Positions 24,242 to 31,791 of a stretch of DNA of 64,000 bases are shown in pieces (position 1 is the first letter of the stretch; each line of letters begins with the position of its first letter). The position numbers were made by a program, and so were the translations under genes. The DNA comes from Streptacidiphilus fuscans (lineage in GTDB: Bacteria; Actinomycetota; Actinomycetes; Streptomycetales; Streptomycetaceae), in contig NZ_JADPRT010000005.1 of NCBI RefSeq assembly GCF_015690355.1, positions 388,503 to 452,502 on the forward strand, written 5' to 3'. A model generated the notes under the pieces. That model did not search any database. It worked only from the letters and a program-made list of their open reading frames with translations, and was not told the DNA's origin.

Positions 24242-25078
24242 TCAACCCAGCAGCAGGCTGTTGAGCTGGGAGTGGTTCAGGCTCGTCTCCACCTGCTCCG
24301 GGTAGCTGCCGGTGGTCAGCAGCGCCTTCGCGAGGCGGGCGGTGTGGGCGTAGGCGGACTCGGCGATGGCCGCGCCCGCGCTGACCCGGGCCGCGCCGGC
24401 GGCGGCGAGGGCAGGGACCGGGAGGGTGCCCGGGGCCACGCTGACGTTGAGCGGGACCTTCACGGCCTCCACGACGGAGGAGATGGTCTCGGCGCTCAGC
24501 GCGCCCAGCAGGAAGACGCCGTCCGCGCCCGCCTCGGTGTAGGCGGCGGCGCGGGTGACGACCTCGCGGAACCAGTCCTCCGGGTCGGGGTCCTGCATCC
24601 GGAACACGTCGATCCGGGCGTTGATGTAGAGCGGCACTCCGGCGGCGTCCACCGCGCGCCGGGCAGCGGCGATCCGGGCCGCGCTCGCGGGGACCGGGCC
24701 GAGCGAGTCCTCCAGGTTGACGCCGACCACACCGGCCGCGAGCACGCCGCGGACGGTCTCGGCGACGCCCTCGGGGTCGTCGGCGTAGCCGCGCTCGATG
24801 TCGGCGCTGACCGGGATGTCGACGGCTCCGGCGATCCGCGCGATCGCGGCGATCCCCGTCGCGCGGTCCAGGTGGCCGCCGTCGCCGAAGCCGAGGCTCC
24901 AGGCCACTCCCGCGCTCGTGGTGGCCACTGCCTTCGCGCCCGCCTTGGCCACCAGCGCCGCGGACGCGGCGTCCCAGGCGTTCGGCAGGACCAGCGGGCG
25001 GCCCGGGACGTGCAGGGCACGGAACGCCCGCGCCTTCTCGACCAGAACCGCGGTGTCCGTGTCAGTAGTCGTCGCCAT
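24242..25078 (-). CDS. Isocitrate lyase/PEP mutase family protein
   Basis: A 278-residue TIM-barrel enzyme of the ICL/PEP mutase superfamily. It begins RALHVPGRPLVLPNAWDAASAALVAKAG, with TTSAGVAWSLGFGDG, the metal-binding VSADIERGYADDPEGV (about 92-107), GVNLEDS (about 120-126) and INARIDVF. The catalytic Cys loop KKCGH of isocitrate lyase is absent, so it belongs to the carboxyvinyl-carboxyphosphonate/oxaloacetate hydrolase-like side; a 2,3-dimethylmalate lyase-type C-C lyase is possible. Single gene. Substrate unknown. Confidence 0.88.
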   Translation of the reverse strand: MATTTDTDTAVLVEKARAFRALHVPGRPLVLPNAWDAASAALVAKAGAKAVATTSAGVAWSLGFGDGGHLDRATGIAAIARIAGAVDIPVSADIERGYADDPEGVAETVRGVLAAGVVGVNLEDSLGPVPASAARIAAARRAVDAAGVPLYINARIDVFRMQDPDPEDWFREVVTRAAAYTEAGADGVFLLGALSAETISSVVEAVKVPLNVSVAPGTLPVPALAAAGAARVSAGAAIAESAYAHTARLAKALLTTGSYPEQVETSLNHSQLNSLLLG

Positions 25079-25146
25079 GCGGTCATCAGATCACAGATCG
25101 AGGGCCCGGAGAGGGCCACTCGCGATCTTCCACCCGGCTCGATCCG

Positions 25147-25181
25147 CCGTCTCCCCGGCCGTCTCCCCGGCCGTCTCCCGG
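25147..25181. repeat. 12-bp tandem repeat, 3 copies
   Basis: ccgtctccccgg at 25147 and 25159 are identical; the third unit at 25171 is shortened by one C. Confidence 0.8.
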
Positions 25182-25206
25182 CGGGAGCCTGAGCGCGCAC
25201 GCGCGA

Positions 25207-25253
25207 ACGTCCCGCGCCCGGGGCCGCCGGTGGGCGGCGCGGGCGCGGGACGT
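25207..25253 (-). terminator. Large GC-rich hairpin downstream of the small Met-rich gene
   Basis: Perfect 14-bp arms ACGTCCCGCGCCCG (25207-25220) and complement (25240-25253), then a small bulge and an inner 6-bp stem GCCGCC/GGCGGC with a GGTG loop. No T-tract. By position it ends the minus-strand transcript of the gene at 25402-25650. Confidence 0.65.
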
Positions 25254-25356
25254 CCTTGGCCCCGCAGGTCACGGCGTGTAGGACCGCGCCGTAACGCACT
25301 GCGTCAGCACCTCGACACGTCAACAGGTGAACGTGTCAACGCCTCAGTGAACTCGG

Positions 25357-25415
25357 CTCAGTTGCGGCCGAATCAGTTGCGGCCAGATCAGTTCGGCCGG
25401 CTCAGTTGTGGCCGA
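25357..25415. repeat. 15-bp tandem repeat, 4 copies, across a stop codon
   Basis: Units NtcagttgcggccNN at 25357, 25372, 25387 (one base short) and 25401. The last unit contains the TGA of the minus-strand small gene and its final codons. Confidence 0.8.
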
Positions 25416-25650
25416 GGCGCTTCTCCTTCTTGTGGGACGGCATGCGCATCCCACCCTCCGGCATCGGCGACATCATCATCGGCTCGCCGGCGTGGGCCTT
25501 GTCGTCCATCATCGCGGCCTTGCCGTGGTGCTGCCGGTCCTGCATCTGCCGGTCCTGCACGGCCTGCGGCGCGTGCGCGCCGTGGGCCGAGGCGACCGGC
25601 TTCTGCTGGCCGGACTTCTGCTTGCGGGGCTGGTTCTTGACCTTCGACAT
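25402..25650 (-). CDS. Small basic Met/His/Gln-rich protein
   Basis: An 82-residue protein, unrecognised. The ATG at 25650 has GGGAG at good distance; the frame is open further up without a better site. The N-terminal half is Lys/Gln-rich (SKVKNQPRKQKSGQQK), the middle has QDRQMQDRQHHGKAAMM, and the C-terminal half is Met-rich (EPMMMSPMPEGGMRMP) and ends in a basic KKEKRLGHN. No signal peptide or membrane segment. Met/His richness could suggest metal binding, but that is speculation. A second Met-rich small gene lies beyond the next gene. Confidence 0.65.
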   Translation of the reverse strand: MSKVKNQPRKQKSGQQKPVASAHGAHAPQAVQDRQMQDRQHHGKAAMMDDKAHAGEPMMMSPMPEGGMRMPSHKKEKRLGHN

Positions 25651-25838
25651 GGTGTGTACTCCCGAATGGGGTGAGGCGCCGTGCCCGGCGCACATGGGAC
25701 CGGGCAATGAAGCGGCGCGCGCTCACCACGATTACAGGGGCCACCGCGCTCCGCATCCCGAACGGATGCGGAGCGTCACCTTCGCAGGTCAGGGCCGCTA
25801 AATCAGGGGCGAACAGGGTGAATCGGCGCTGGGCGCGC

Positions 25839-27089
25839 TCAACTCCCTGACACCTGGGCGAGGTAGGCGGCCGCGGCCTCCGGGGTGAAGAACCAGTTCG
25901 GGAAGTCCTCGGGGCTGTCGAAGCCGTTGGCGAACCGGTGGGCGACGGCGGGGAGTTGACCGGCGGCGCCGATCAACTGGAGCACGTGCTCGGGCGGCGG
26001 GGCCAGCATCGCGTTGGTCCACGCCGTGACCGGCTCGCCGGTCTGCGCCCAGAAGGTGTCGAAGGCGCCCTGGAGGAACTCGCGGTCGAACGGCCGGTCA
26101 CCGTGGGCGCGGATCGACGCGAGGTAGCTCGCGGCGCACTTGGAGGCGGTGTTGGAGCCCTGACCGGTGATCGGGTCGTTGGTGACGACCGCGTCGGAGA
26201 CACCCAACACCAGTGCGCCGCTGGGCAGTTCGCCGACCGCGTGGCGCACGGTCGGGGTGAGGCGACCGGCCAGGGTGGCGCGCTCGTCGGTGAGTTCGAC
26301 GCCGCCGCGGGTGCGCTCGTACTCCCACGGGACGTAGGTGCGCATCAGGTCGAGGATCGTGTCGAGCTGCTGCTGCGGGGCGAGCGGCGCGCCGCCCTCC
26401 GACTGGAAGACGTCGACCGGGCCGCCAGGGACGCCCTCCCAGAAGAGGATGTCGCACGCGCCGGAGAGGGTCAGCGCCGGGATGACGAAGAGCTCGCCGA
26501 CGCCGGGCACCAGGTTGCAGCGCACGGCGGCGAAGTCGTGCTCCGGGCGCGGGCCGAGGCCGTGGACATAGGCGAGGGCGAGCGAGCGCTGCGGGGCGGT
26601 GTACGGCGAGCGCGCCGCGTCCCGACCGAGCAGGGCGGAGAGGTCGCCCTTGCCCGTGGCGAGCAGGATCAGGTCGTAGTTCGCGGCGACGGCGTCGAGG
26701 GAGGCCGCGGTGACCGTCTCCACGACGACCTTGCCGCCGCGCTCCGCGAACAGCTCCAGCCAGCGCGGCATCTTGATCCGCTGGTCCACCGAACGGCCGG
26801 GCGCGTCGAGGCGGGCGACCCAGTCGATCACCCGGGCCGCCTCGGGGCCGCTGACGGAGACGCCGAGCCCCTCGACGGCGGGGGCCTCGTCGGCCCACAG
26901 GTCCAGGCCGAGCGCGGCCTCGTGGGCGAGAGCGCCGCCGAACATGCACTGCGTCGACAACACCCGCCCCTCGCGGACCTGTTCGGCGGTCCGGTCGGTG
27001 GTCACGGTGACGTCGTGGCCGTCGGCCTGGAGGCCGAGGGCGAGTTGCAGTCCGGCCTGGCCGGCGCCGACGACGAGTATGTTCGCCAC
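25839..27089 (-). CDS. Styrene monooxygenase StyA-like flavoprotein
   Basis: A 416-residue FAD-dependent oxygenase of the StyA/indole monooxygenase group. The FAD site ILVVGAGQAGLQLALGLQADGHDVTV is at the very N-terminus. STQCMFGGALAHEAALGLDLW, LLATGKGDLS, the GDxxP-like VTNDPITGQGSNTASKCA (about 300) and the C-terminal FNWFF-like PNWFFTPE also fit. The GTG at 27089 is chosen for AGGAG upstream; the longer frame adds a non-family extension. Group E monooxygenases need a StyB-type flavin reductase, which is not adjacent. It may epoxidise styrene- or indole-like alkenes. A palindrome lies in its promoter region. Confidence 0.85.
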   Translation of the reverse strand: MANILVVGAGQAGLQLALGLQADGHDVTVTTDRTAEQVREGRVLSTQCMFGGALAHEAALGLDLWADEAPAVEGLGVSVSGPEAARVIDWVARLDAPGRSVDQRIKMPRWLELFAERGGKVVVETVTAASLDAVAANYDLILLATGKGDLSALLGRDAARSPYTAPQRSLALAYVHGLGPRPEHDFAAVRCNLVPGVGELFVIPALTLSGACDILFWEGVPGGPVDVFQSEGGAPLAPQQQLDTILDLMRTYVPWEYERTRGGVELTDERATLAGRLTPTVRHAVGELPSGALVLGVSDAVVTNDPITGQGSNTASKCAASYLASIRAHGDRPFDREFLQGAFDTFWAQTGEPVTAWTNAMLAPPPEHVLQLIGAAGQLPAVAHRFANGFDSPEDFPNWFFTPEAAAAYLAQVSGS

Positions 27090-27158
27090 GAAAAGGCTCC
27101 TGATCGCGGGTGTGGTGGGACGGTCTCGGGTCCAGCGGCGCACTCGGGCGTACTGGCG

Positions 27159-27174
27159 CGTACTGATCAGTACG
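27159..27174. promoter_or_regulatory. Perfect 16-bp palindrome upstream of the StyA-like gene
   Basis: CGTACTGATCAGTACG, centred about 78 bp before the GTG start, with further cgtact and agtacg half-sites on either side. Operator-like; a TetR-type binder would fit, but no regulator gene is adjacent. Confidence 0.5.
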
Positions 27175-27195
27175 AGTACGGCTGCTGAGCAAAAG

Positions 27196-27225
27196 TCAGA
27201 CACCCTGCTGATGCAGGGTGTCTGA
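27196..27225 (-). terminator. Perfect hairpin with 13-bp arms and short T-tract (minus strand)
   Basis: Arms TCAGACACCCTGC (27196-27208) and complement (27213-27225), 4-nt loop TGAT. On the minus strand it is followed by CTTTTGC. It lies 100 bp past the stop of the Met-rich gene at 27327 and insulates it from the StyA-like gene. Confidence 0.75.
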
Positions 27226-27326
27226 GATTCGTCGTCACCTTATCCGGTGCCTGTTCGAGCGGAACCCGCCCGGCCGATTTCGTCAGTCGTGACCGTGGTC
27301 AGCGAGGCGGCCGGCCGGGATCGGGG

Positions 27327-27611
27327 TCACCTCCCGCTGAGCGCCGAGTGCTGTTCCGCGCCGCGGTGCCGGTGGCCCGGGACCAGGTCGTGCGCGGCGG
27401 CCAGCGGGGACTGTCCGCGGCTGCGCTTCGCGCTCGCGGAGTGGTGGGCGAACGGCGTGGCCGTCGGCCCGGCGGCGGGCATGCCCGTCGGTGTGGAGAC
27501 CGGCGCCATGCCGCCGGGCATGGCCGTCGTCTCCGGCATGGCCATCATTCCCTTGCGTCGCAGCAGATCCTCCGCGTCGCGACGCAGCTTCTTGGACTGG
27601 TGAGCCGCCAT
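27327..27611 (-). CDS. Small Met/Pro-rich protein
   Basis: A 94-residue protein, unrecognised. ATG 27611 with a strong GGAGGGA upstream. It starts with a basic helix (AAHQSKKLRRDAEDLLRRKGMM), followed by a Met/Pro/Ala/Thr-rich middle (PETTAMPGGMAPVSTPTGMP) and an His/Arg-rich end. No signal peptide. It resembles the Met-rich gene at 25402 in composition and small size but not in alignable sequence. The good ribosome site and the terminator after it support a real gene. Confidence 0.62.
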   Translation of the reverse strand: MAAHQSKKLRRDAEDLLRRKGMMAMPETTAMPGGMAPVSTPTGMPAAGPTATPFAHHSASAKRSRGQSPLAAAHDLVPGHRHRGAEQHSALSGR

Positions 27612-27691
27612 GACGGTGCTCCCTCCTGCCCTGCACGTATGGGATGGTTCGTCCATTTTAGAGAGATTTCGAGTCCACGCCGCGCGGTAGA

Positions 27692-27720
27692 TGTTTTACG
27701 AGTAAAACACCTGCTAATAT
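27692..27720 (+). promoter_or_regulatory. Palindromic operator and -10 box just before the FUSC gene
   Basis: TGTTTTAC-ga-GTAAAACA (27692-27709, perfect 8-bp arms) is followed by TAATAT (27715-27720). The ATG at 27728 is 7 bp after the -10, so the transcript would begin at or next to the start codon. The dyad occupies the -35 position, so binding of the operon's MarR protein would block transcription. Confidence 0.65.
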
Positions 27721-27727
27721 TTATCCC

Positions 27728-29011
27728 ATGGTCGGCTTCCCCTCCCTCCCCCTGCGCGGAACACTCCGTCTGCGGCCCGCCGTCGGGCCGTGGCACCGTC
27801 CTGCCCTGAGCGTCGCGGTCGCGACGCTGCTGCCGGACCTGCTGCTGCTCGCCCTCGGGCGGCTCGACCTGGTGCTGTACACCTCCGCCGGGACGATGTG
27901 CGCGCTGTACACGCACGCCCTCCCGTACCGGGAGCGGGCACGCGCGCTGGCCTGGGTGGTGCTGGGGATGGCGGGGACCGTGGGCGTCGCGCTGACCGCA
28001 GCCGCGACGGTGCGGTCGACCGTCGTGCTGATCGCGCTCGCGGCATTGCTCGCGGGCGTGCACAAGCTGCTCTGCGACGCCACGCGGCTCGGGCCGCCCG
28101 GCAATGTGATCTTCACCTTCGTCGGCGCGTCGGCGTTCTTCGTGCCGCAGCGGCTCGGCCAGATCCCGGCGCATCTGGGGCTGGTGCTCGTGGGCGGTGC
28201 GGTCGCCTGGGCGGTGTGCCTGGCTCCGGCGCTGGTCAAGCCGCACGGTCCGGCGCTGACGCTGGGCGTCCCCCGTGCGCCGCAGGGCCTGCGCAGCCTG
28301 CTGCCGCTGGCGGTCAGGGTCGGCGTGGGGTGCGCGCTGGCCGGGTGGGCCTCGCTCGCGGCGGGGGTCGGCCACCCGTACTGGGCCGTGGTGACGGCGG
28401 CGGCCGTCCATCGCGCCAACACGAGCGTCTCCTGGCAGCGCGCGCTGCAGCGGACCGTCGGCAGCCTGCTCGGGCTGGTGCTGTTCACCGCGACCGTGCC
28501 GCTCAGCCGGGCCTCCGGCTACGGCGCACTGGTCGCGCTGCTGCTGATCGCCGGCTGCCAGATCGGCGCGGAGGCGACGATCACCCGCAACTACTGGGTG
28601 GCGCAGGTCTTCGTGACGCCGATGGCGCTGCTGCTGGTCTCGATCGGCGACCTGGCCGGCTCCGGATCCGCCGAGCCCGTGGGCACGCTGGTCGGCGACC
28701 GCTGGCTGGACACCGTGCTCGGCGCGGCCTTCGGCATCCTCAGCGCGGTCCTGGTCACCAACCGCCGCGCCAGCGACCGGCTGGCCCAGGCGCTGCGGCA
28801 CGCCGAGGCGGCGGTCGCCGCCGCGCCGCAGGTCGGCCGGGTCCGGCTGGCCGACTCCCTGCACGAGCTGCGTGAGTCCGCCGACGGTCATGCGGGAGAG
28901 TGGTGGCAGCGACCGATCGCGATCGAGGAGGTACAGCGCGTGGAACGCGAGGGACACCGGGTGCTCGCCCTGCTGGGAGAACGGGAGTCCGCCGATGTCC
29001 GAGCCGCCTGA
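27728..29011 (+). CDS. FUSC/aromatic acid exporter family membrane protein
   Basis: A 427-residue integral membrane protein with two sets of hydrophobic segments (about residues 25-165 and 190-345) and a cytoplasmic C-terminal tail. This is the layout of FUSC/ArAE-type proteins linked to fusaric acid and p-hydroxybenzoate efflux. GVGHPYWAVVTAAAVHRANTSVSWQRALQRTVGSLLG is the family repeat core. No Shine-Dalgarno is seen and the -10 box is 7 bp away, so translation is probably leaderless. It overlaps the MarR gene by 17 bp, so they form an operon with built-in regulator. Confidence 0.85.
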   Translation: MVGFPSLPLRGTLRLRPAVGPWHRPALSVAVATLLPDLLLLALGRLDLVLYTSAGTMCALYTHALPYRERARALAWVVLGMAGTVGVALTAAATVRSTVVLIALAALLAGVHKLLCDATRLGPPGNVIFTFVGASAFFVPQRLGQIPAHLGLVLVGGAVAWAVCLAPALVKPHGPALTLGVPRAPQGLRSLLPLAVRVGVGCALAGWASLAAGVGHPYWAVVTAAAVHRANTSVSWQRALQRTVGSLLGLVLFTATVPLSRASGYGALVALLLIAGCQIGAEATITRNYWVAQVFVTPMALLLVSIGDLAGSGSAEPVGTLVGDRWLDTVLGAAFGILSAVLVTNRRASDRLAQALRHAEAAVAAAPQVGRVRLADSLHELRESADGHAGEWWQRPIAIEEVQRVEREGHRVLALLGERESADVRAA

Positions 29012-29612
29012 GCTGCCTCAGCTGCCCGAGCTGCCTGATCTCGCTGAGCCGGCTGAACCGGCTGAACTGGCTGAGCCCGCACGTCCCGCCGAGACGCACC
29101 GCGACGGCGGCGAGGACATCGTCACCGGCGTCATGCGGCAGTGGCGGGCGGTCCACCCCGACCTGGACGTCGAGCCGATGGGCCTGGTCGGCAGGATCAA
29201 CCGGTGCGCCGCGCTGCTCCAACAGGCCTCCGACGACCAGCTGCGACACGAGGAGCTGACCCGCGCCGAGTTCGACCTGCTCGGCACGCTGCGCCGCTCG
29301 GGCCGAGCCCTGACCCCCGGCGAGCTGGTCCGCGAGACCTTCGCGTCGGGCGCGGCGGTCACCAAGCGGCTGCGCCGACTTGAGGACCGCGGCCTGGTCG
29401 AGCGCCGCTCGGACGGCCGGGACCGCCGCGTCGCCCGCCTGACGCTGACGGAGGCCGGTCAGGAGCTGACGGACCGCGTTCTGCCCGCCCAACTCGCGTT
29501 CGAGCGCTCGCTGTTCTCGGGCCTGCCGGCCACCGAACGTGCCGAGCTCGCGGACGGCCTGGCCGACCTGCTGCTCCTGCTGGAGGGCCGCCTCGCCCGC
29601 ACGCTGGGCTGA
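28995..29612 (+). CDS. MarR family regulator with Pro/Glu repeat N-terminus
   Basis: A 205-residue regulator. The core (MRQWRAVHPDLDVEPMGLVGRINRCAALLQQ, EFDLLGTLRRSGRALTPGELVRETFASGAAVTKRLRRLEDRGLVERRSDGRDRRVARLTLTEAG) is a standard MarR wHTH with DGRDRR wing. Before it lies a 30-residue tail of 3-residue units such as ELP and EPA from a 9-bp repeat. ATG 28995 has GGGAG 7 bp upstream. It overlaps the FUSC gene and likely controls it through the palindrome at 27692. Confidence 0.9.
   Translation: MSEPPELPQLPELPDLAEPAEPAELAEPARPAETHRDGGEDIVTGVMRQWRAVHPDLDVEPMGLVGRINRCAALLQQASDDQLRHEELTRAEFDLLGTLRRSGRALTPGELVRETFASGAAVTKRLRRLEDRGLVERRSDGRDRRVARLTLTEAGQELTDRVLPAQLAFERSLFSGLPATERAELADGLADLLLLLEGRLARTLG
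29001..29081. repeat. 9-bp tandem repeat, 9 degenerate units, coding for the MarR N-terminal tail
   Basis: Units of the type gagctgcct / gaaccggct run from codon 3 of the MarR gene and include the TGA of the upstream gene in another frame. Confidence 0.8.
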
Positions 29613-29635
29613 GCCTGCCGGGCCGCGTCCAGACC

Positions 29636-29866
29636 CTAGACGTCGACGGCTGCGCGGGGCGCTCCGCGCACGACCAGGGCGTCGAGCAGGTCGCGGGTGG
29701 CCGTGGCGACGGCCTCGACGGCCTCGTCGAAGGCCTCGCGGTTGTGCGCGGCGGGGGCGCGGAAGCCGGAGACCTTGCGCACGTACTGCAGCGCGGCGGC
29801 GTGGATGTCGGCGTCCTGCGGATCAGGGGTGACCGGGGCGCGGAGGGTCTTGATCGATCGGCACAT
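29636..29866 (-). CDS. DUF2277 family protein
   Basis: A 76-residue protein starting MCRSIKTLRAP with ALQYVRKVSGFRAPAAHNREAF and VATATRDLLDALV, matching the small conserved DUF2277 family (PF10041). Related proteins are widespread in bacteria; function unknown. Start at ATG 29866 gives the typical MCR N-terminus. Convergent with the MarR gene. Confidence 0.88.
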   Translation of the reverse strand: MCRSIKTLRAPVTPDPQDADIHAAALQYVRKVSGFRAPAAHNREAFDEAVEAVATATRDLLDALVVRGAPRAAVDV

Positions 29867-29978
29867 ACATCCAGCGTAGGACGCTTGACTGACAGCGCGG
29901 AGCAGCGTGCGGGTGGGGCGTGGGCGGCCTACAGTGCAGGGGTAGGACGACGCGTAGGCACGGGCCAGGAGGTACCAG

Positions 29979-30167
29979 ATGTCCCAATCCGAGGATGAGT
30001 CGCGACCGACCCCGGACCGGCTGCTCCACACCGGGGCCGAGCATCCCGTCGATCCCGAGGACATGGTCCGCGCCAGCGGCCGGGAACCGACGCCGGAGCT
30101 GATCGAGAAGGCCCGCAAGGCCCTCGAGGAGGAGGGCCCCGCGGCGGTCGAGCGCCTGCTGCCCTGA
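29979..30167 (+). CDS. Small conserved-type acidic protein, unknown function
   Basis: A 62-residue soluble protein: an unstructured polar N-terminus, then DPEDMVRASGREPTPELIEKARKALEEEG, likely one long helix. An excellent AGGAGG lies 7 bp before the ATG, and a hairpin follows the stop. No family name recognised. Confidence 0.75.
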   Translation: MSQSEDESRPTPDRLLHTGAEHPVDPEDMVRASGREPTPELIEKARKALEEEGPAAVERLLP

Positions 30168-30185
30168 CCGTGCCCGTGACGCACC

Positions 30186-30227
30186 AGGTGCGGCGGGCGA
30201 TCGCTTCGGTCGCACACCGCCGCACCT
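30186..30227 (+). terminator. Hairpin terminator after the small gene
   Basis: Perfect 11-bp arms AGGTGCGGCGG (30186-30196) and complement (30217-30227). The 20-nt loop can pair further (gcga/tcgc). It starts 18 bp after the stop and could also serve the convergent minus-strand gene. Confidence 0.65.
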
Positions 30228-30328
30228 CGGTCACAGCCGCGCACCTCCGATGCGCTGCGCCCCTCTGACGTCTGACGCCTCACAGCGACCCCGGCCATCC
30301 ACGCCGGGCTGTGCAGCGCATCCGCCGC

Positions 30329-30895
30329 CTACGCCGCGCTGAAGCGGATCGCCACCGGGCGGCCTCGGGTCGACCCTGCCGGGCGCGTCTGCGCGTGCCG
30401 CTTGACCAGGCCCCGGTTGGCCGCGCTGTGCAGCACGAAGCGCAGCCAGTCCGCGTCCGCCCCGATCAGCGCGGCGATCTCCGGGGCGCTCCAGTGCCGC
30501 TGCGGCTCGCCTGCCAGCACCTCCATCGCGCGGTCCAGATGGCGTCCCGGCCGCTCCCGTGACGCGGCGCTCTCCGCTCCGCCTCCGCTCGACCGCTCCC
30601 CGGCCCCGCCCGAGGCGGTCCGCGCCGATCGGGTCGGCCCACGCATCGGCCCGCGACCTGGCGCGGGGACCCGTGGCCGGGCCAGCAGCGCCGCATGCGG
30701 CTCGTCCTCGGCCGGCTCGTGCCCGTCGAGCAGGGCTTGCAGCCGGTCCTGCGCGCCCACAATGCGCGTCAGTTCCCGGACGATGCTGTCCAGTTGCTCC
30801 AGTCGGAGCTGCTCGATCCGCACCCTGTCCTCGAAGATGGCCAAGCAGCTGACCGGATCGGCCACCATGTCGGCAGGCGTCAGATCCGCGATCAC
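30329..30895 (-). CDS. Hypothetical protein with C-terminal winged-helix-like domain
   Basis: About 188 residues from GTG 30895; the frame is open to 31006 and the true start is unclear, with no good ribosome site at any candidate. N-terminus: helical (IFEDRVRIEQLRLEQLDSIVRELTRIVG), possibly a coiled coil. Middle: low-complexity Arg/Ser/Gly. C-terminus: DRAMEVLAGEPQRHWSAPEIAALIGAD then RFVLHSAANRGLVKRHAQ, which looks like a wHTH. Probably a DNA-binding protein; no family assigned. Confidence 0.6.
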   Translation of the reverse strand: MIADLTPADMVADPVSCLAIFEDRVRIEQLRLEQLDSIVRELTRIVGAQDRLQALLDGHEPAEDEPHAALLARPRVPAPGRGPMRGPTRSARTASGGAGERSSGGGAESAASRERPGRHLDRAMEVLAGEPQRHWSAPEIAALIGADADWLRFVLHSAANRGLVKRHAQTRPAGSTRGRPVAIRFSAA

Positions 30896-31072
30896 GGCCG
30901 TGACGCTAGCGGCCCACCAAGGCACGGGGCCAGCGGGCCCGGGTCCTTCCACTCGAACGAAGGAAAAGGCGAAACCTTGGTGGGGACAGCCCCCTGCCGA
31001 ATCCACCGGCCAGCGGGAGAGTCACGGCGGCGGTCCCTGCATGAGCATCGAAGGCGTTCCCACACGAACTTC

Positions 31073-31121
31073 TGACGTCACGTCATGAGAGATCACTTCA
31101 TGGGACGTCTCGTGAGACGTC
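31073..31121. promoter_or_regulatory. Palindromes upstream of a small membrane protein gene
   Basis: TGACGTCA (31073-31080) and the perfect dyad GACGTCTC-gt-GAGACGTC (31104-31121) share the GACGTC core and lie 22-70 bp before the ATG at 31143. Operator-like pair; the binder is unknown. Confidence 0.5.
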
Positions 31122-31142
31122 ACCGTCTGAAAGGACGCCGCG

Positions 31143-31658
31143 ATGCCCCAGAGCGCCACCCTGCACCAGGTCCCGACCGCCCCCTCCCCCGCCGGACTGC
31201 CTCCGGGCCCCGTCCGTGCGGCATTCGCGTTGTGGGTGACGGCCGTTGCCGCCGGGGCCTTCGAAACGGTCCTGGCGATCGGCAGGATGCTCGCGGACGG
31301 CACCGGCTCCGCCGGGGAGATCGCCGTGGGGCTGGCGATACGCCTTCCGGTGTTCGTGGCCGCACTGCTGATTGTGCGTCAGATGCGTACCGGCCGTGAC
31401 TGGGCCCGCATCGTGTTGGCGATCGGGCTCGGCGTGGTCGGCACGGCGTCGATGGTGGTCGGACCGGTCCAGGCCCTGGCGCATGGCCGTTCGCTGGGCT
31501 GGGAGCTGGCGCATGCCACGCCGCTGGACTTCGTCTTCGCCGCCAGCCGGACCGTCCACGTGTCCTCGGTGCTCGCGGCCGTCGTGCTGATGTTCCTGCC
31601 GGCCGCCAACGGCTACTTCCCACGCGGTCGGCTCGGTCGTCGCGACCGACGCGGCTGA
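31143..31658 (+). CDS. Small integral membrane protein, unknown function
   Basis: A 171-residue protein with a Pro-rich cytoplasmic start and four predicted membrane helices (about residues 25-48, 58-80, 88-108 and 135-155). The loop RQMRTGRDWAR is typical of small actinobacterial membrane proteins with a charged inner loop. AAAGGA sits 7 bp before the ATG. No family name given. Confidence 0.75.
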   Translation: MPQSATLHQVPTAPSPAGLPPGPVRAAFALWVTAVAAGAFETVLAIGRMLADGTGSAGEIAVGLAIRLPVFVAALLIVRQMRTGRDWARIVLAIGLGVVGTASMVVGPVQALAHGRSLGWELAHATPLDFVFAASRTVHVSSVLAAVVLMFLPAANGYFPRGRLGRRDRRG

Positions 31659-31791
31659 CCCGAGCGGCTTCGCGGCCGGAAACGCCAACAGCCGCCCGAT
31701 CGTTGCGAAACCTCCCCAAAGGGCACGCTTCGCCTGCAATCCCCGCTGTTAGCGTGACTGGCCGTCCATACCGACGGAGGAGAGCCGCCAA

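Larger units (their letters stand above)
25079..25401. other. 323-bp intergenic region with repeats and a large hairpin
   Basis: No gene is seen. It holds a 12-bp repeat (three units, 25147-25181), a GC-rich hairpin (25207-25253) and most of a 15-bp repeat array (25357-25415), all listed separately. The promoter of the PEP-mutase-like gene must lie at its left end. Confidence 0.6.

Noticed and set aside
22454-25192. A 912-residue open frame on the plus strand
   Set aside because: It runs antisense to the GMC oxidoreductase and PEP-mutase-like genes, is Arg/Gly/His/Gln-rich, and has no family motifs. High GC creates such frames.
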